Made by a program: the position numbers and the translations under genes
In this document: piece after piece, positions 5,355 through 6,518 of the stretch
Position numbering within the stretch: the stretch's first letter is position 1
Layout of the letters: every line of letters begins with the position of its first letter
The notes under the pieces: model-generated
The model's database searches: none
What the model was told of the DNA's origin: nothing
The model's input: only the letters and a program-made list of their open reading frames with translations
Assembly (NCBI GenBank): GCA_021774955.1
Contig: JAJFIN010000154.1
Span: 1-6,518, forward strand
Reading direction: 5' to 3'
DNA from: Alphaproteobacteria bacterium
GTDB taxonomy: Bacteria > Pseudomonadota > Alphaproteobacteria > M2410
Length of the DNA stretch: 6,518 nucleotides

Positions 5355-6518
5355 ACCAAGACATCATGAACGTCTTCAATCCGAACTCTAATGTCCCTTC
5401 GTTTGATCGGATACAGATTTCAATCGCAAGTCCAGAGAAAATTTATTCCTGGTCTTTCGGTGAAATCAAGAAGCCAGAAACGATTAACTATCGGACGTTC
5501 AAACCGGAACGCGATGGTTTGTTCTGTGCTCGGATTTTTGGTCCGACTAAGGATTACGAATGCTTGTGCGGTAAATACAAGCGGATGAAATATAAGGGTA
5601 TCGTGTGTGAAAAATGCGGCGTTGAAGTTACGCTGTCGAAAGTACGCCGCGAGCGGATGGGCCATATCGAATTGGCGGCACCAGTTGCTCATATCTGGTT
5701 CTTGAAATCCTTGCCGAGCCGTATCGGTTTGATGCTTGATATGATGCTCAAGGATCTCGAGCGGATTTTGTATTTTGAATATTTCGTGGTTATCGAGCCT
5801 GGCCTGACACCTTTGAAAGAGTTTCAGCTTCTTTCTGAAGAAGAGTATATGCAAGCTCAGGATGAGTACGGGGCTGACAGCTTTACTGCTGGTATCGGCG
5901 CGGAAGCCATTCGCGATATTCTAGCTGGGGTTGACCTTGAACGTGAACGCGACAAGATCCGCCAAGAACTGGCTGAGACCACGTCTGAATTGAAGCCAAA
6001 GAAATTAGCCAAGCGACTAAAGATCGTCGAAGCTTTCATGAAATCGGGCAATCGGCCAGAATGGATGATCATGACGGTGGTGCCGGTTATTCCGCCGGAA
6101 CTGCGTCCGCTGGTCCCGCTTGATGGCGGTCGGTTTGCGACCTCCGACTTGAACGATCTCTATCGCCGCGTGATCAACCGGAACAACCGGTTGAAGCGAT
6201 TGATCGAACTGCGGGCCCCGGACATCATTATCCGAAATGAAAAACGGATGTTGCAGGAATCAGTAGATGCGCTGTTCGACAACGGTCGGCGCGGTCGGGT
6301 GATTACTGGAGCCAACAAGCGCCCCCTTAAATCACTGGCTGACATGCTCAAAGGTAAGCAAGGCCGGTTCCGTCAAAACCTGCTTGGTAAGCGCGTTGAC
6401 TATTCCGGTCGTTCGGTGATTGTGGTCGGTCCAGAGCTGAAGCTGCATCAATGCGGCTTGCCGAAAAAGATGGCGCTCGAATTGTTCAAGCCGTTCATCT
6501 ATTCCCGCCTTGATGCCA
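5351..6518 (+). CDS. rpoC: DNA-directed RNA polymerase subunit beta', N-terminal part (cut by window end)
   Basis: Beta' pairs with beta to form the polymerase cleft and carries the catalytic Mg site, but that NADFDGD motif lies beyond the window. The frame is open to the last base, giving 389 full codons of an expected roughly 1400. Visible in order: the N-terminal clamp start (ISIASPEKIYSWSFGEIKKP); the zinc-binding module with Cys71, Cys73, Cys86 and Cys89 (CLCGKYKRMKYKGIVCEKC); AHIWFLKSLPSRIG; the lid region around LRPLVPLDGGRFATSDL (up to about 267); the clamp helices that bind sigma region 2, with RRVINRNNRLKRLIELRAPD (272-291); the rudder area GRRGRVITGANKRPLKSLAD (312-331); and the switch-2 and DNA-contacting segment KGKQGRFRQNLLGKRVDYSG (334-353), followed by LHQCGLPKKMALELFKPFIY. 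All are intact. It is the last of the four genes and is separated from rpoB by 76 bases with no terminator. Confidence 0.98.
   Translation, partial: MNQDIMNVFNPNSNVPSFDRIQISIASPEKIYSWSFGEIKKPETINYRTFKPERDGLFCARIFGPTKDYECLCGKYKRMKYKGIVCEKCGVEVTLSKVRRERMGHIELAAPVAHIWFLKSLPSRIGLMLDMMLKDLERILYFEYFVVIEPGLTPLKEFQLLSEEEYMQAQDEYGADSFTAGIGAEAIRDILAGVDLERERDKIRQELAETTSELKPKKLAKRLKIVEAFMKSGNRPEWMIMTVVPVIPPELRPLVPLDGGRFATSDLNDLYRRVINRNNRLKRLIELRAPDIIIRNEKRMLQESVDALFDNGRRGRVITGANKRPLKSLADMLKGKQGRFRQNLLGKRVDYSGRSVIVVGPELKLHQCGLPKKMALELFKPFIYSRLDA

Noticed and set aside
4969..5379. Minus-strand frame crossing the rpoB end, the spacer and the rpoC start
   Set aside because: Crossing the spacer made it worth a look, but the sequence matches no family I know and most of it is fixed by rpoB coding on the other strand.
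5391..5588. Plus-strand 65-codon frame within rpoC
   Set aside because: It is an out-of-frame reading of the rpoC N-terminus, where the RpoC frame gives a perfect family match including the zinc cysteines.
5420..5854. Minus-strand open frame of 144 codons inside rpoC
   Set aside because: It is antisense to the zinc module and clamp of rpoC, with no ribosome binding site or homology seen.

Overview
The window is a stretch of the conserved bacterial rplJ-rplL-rpoB-rpoC cluster, all on the plus strand: complete ribosomal stalk genes rplJ (L10) and rplL (L7/L12), complete rpoB (RNA polymerase beta), and the first 389 codons of rpoC (beta'), cut by the window end. The proteins look alphaproteobacterial: the L10 start MDRAQKAEF, the RpoB start MALSFTGRKRIRKSFGRI, the rifampicin-region variant with Thr before Asn-Pro, a RpoB of about 1363 residues carrying both proteobacterial lineage inserts, and RpoC opening MNQDIMNVFNP. 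Base composition is near 50% GC by eye, moderate for that class. Rhodospirillales-like or marine alphaproteobacteria are plausible, but I cannot place it more finely.

Layout: 1-50 is the end of the rplJ leader, with a near-perfect 12-bp hairpin just before the Shine-Dalgarno. rplJ (51-569, GTG start) is followed after 47 bases by rplL (617-988). The 194-base rplL-rpoB spacer holds a GC-rich attenuator-like hairpin with a nearby T run, a second long hairpin, and an 11-base stretch resembling the 16S rRNA 3' tail. rpoB most likely starts at ATG 1183, not at the upstream in-frame GTG 1078. The 76-base rpoB-rpoC spacer holds a hairpin that reaches into the rpoC ribosome binding site. A 26-codon open frame there starts on the rpoB stop and ends on the rpoC start.

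How the parts work together: L10 anchors the L7/L12 dimers that recruit translational GTPases. Beta and beta' form the catalytic core of RNA polymerase. Co-transcription links ribosome and polymerase supply. In well-studied bacteria L10-L12 represses its own leader, and partial termination after rplL lowers rpoBC relative to the ribosomal genes. The hairpins here fit that scheme, but this is inference.

No mobile element, CRISPR array, RNA gene or accessory system is visible, and all four genes look intact. I do not see a new biological system. The observations worth checking are in the spacers and in the long L10 C-terminal helix.
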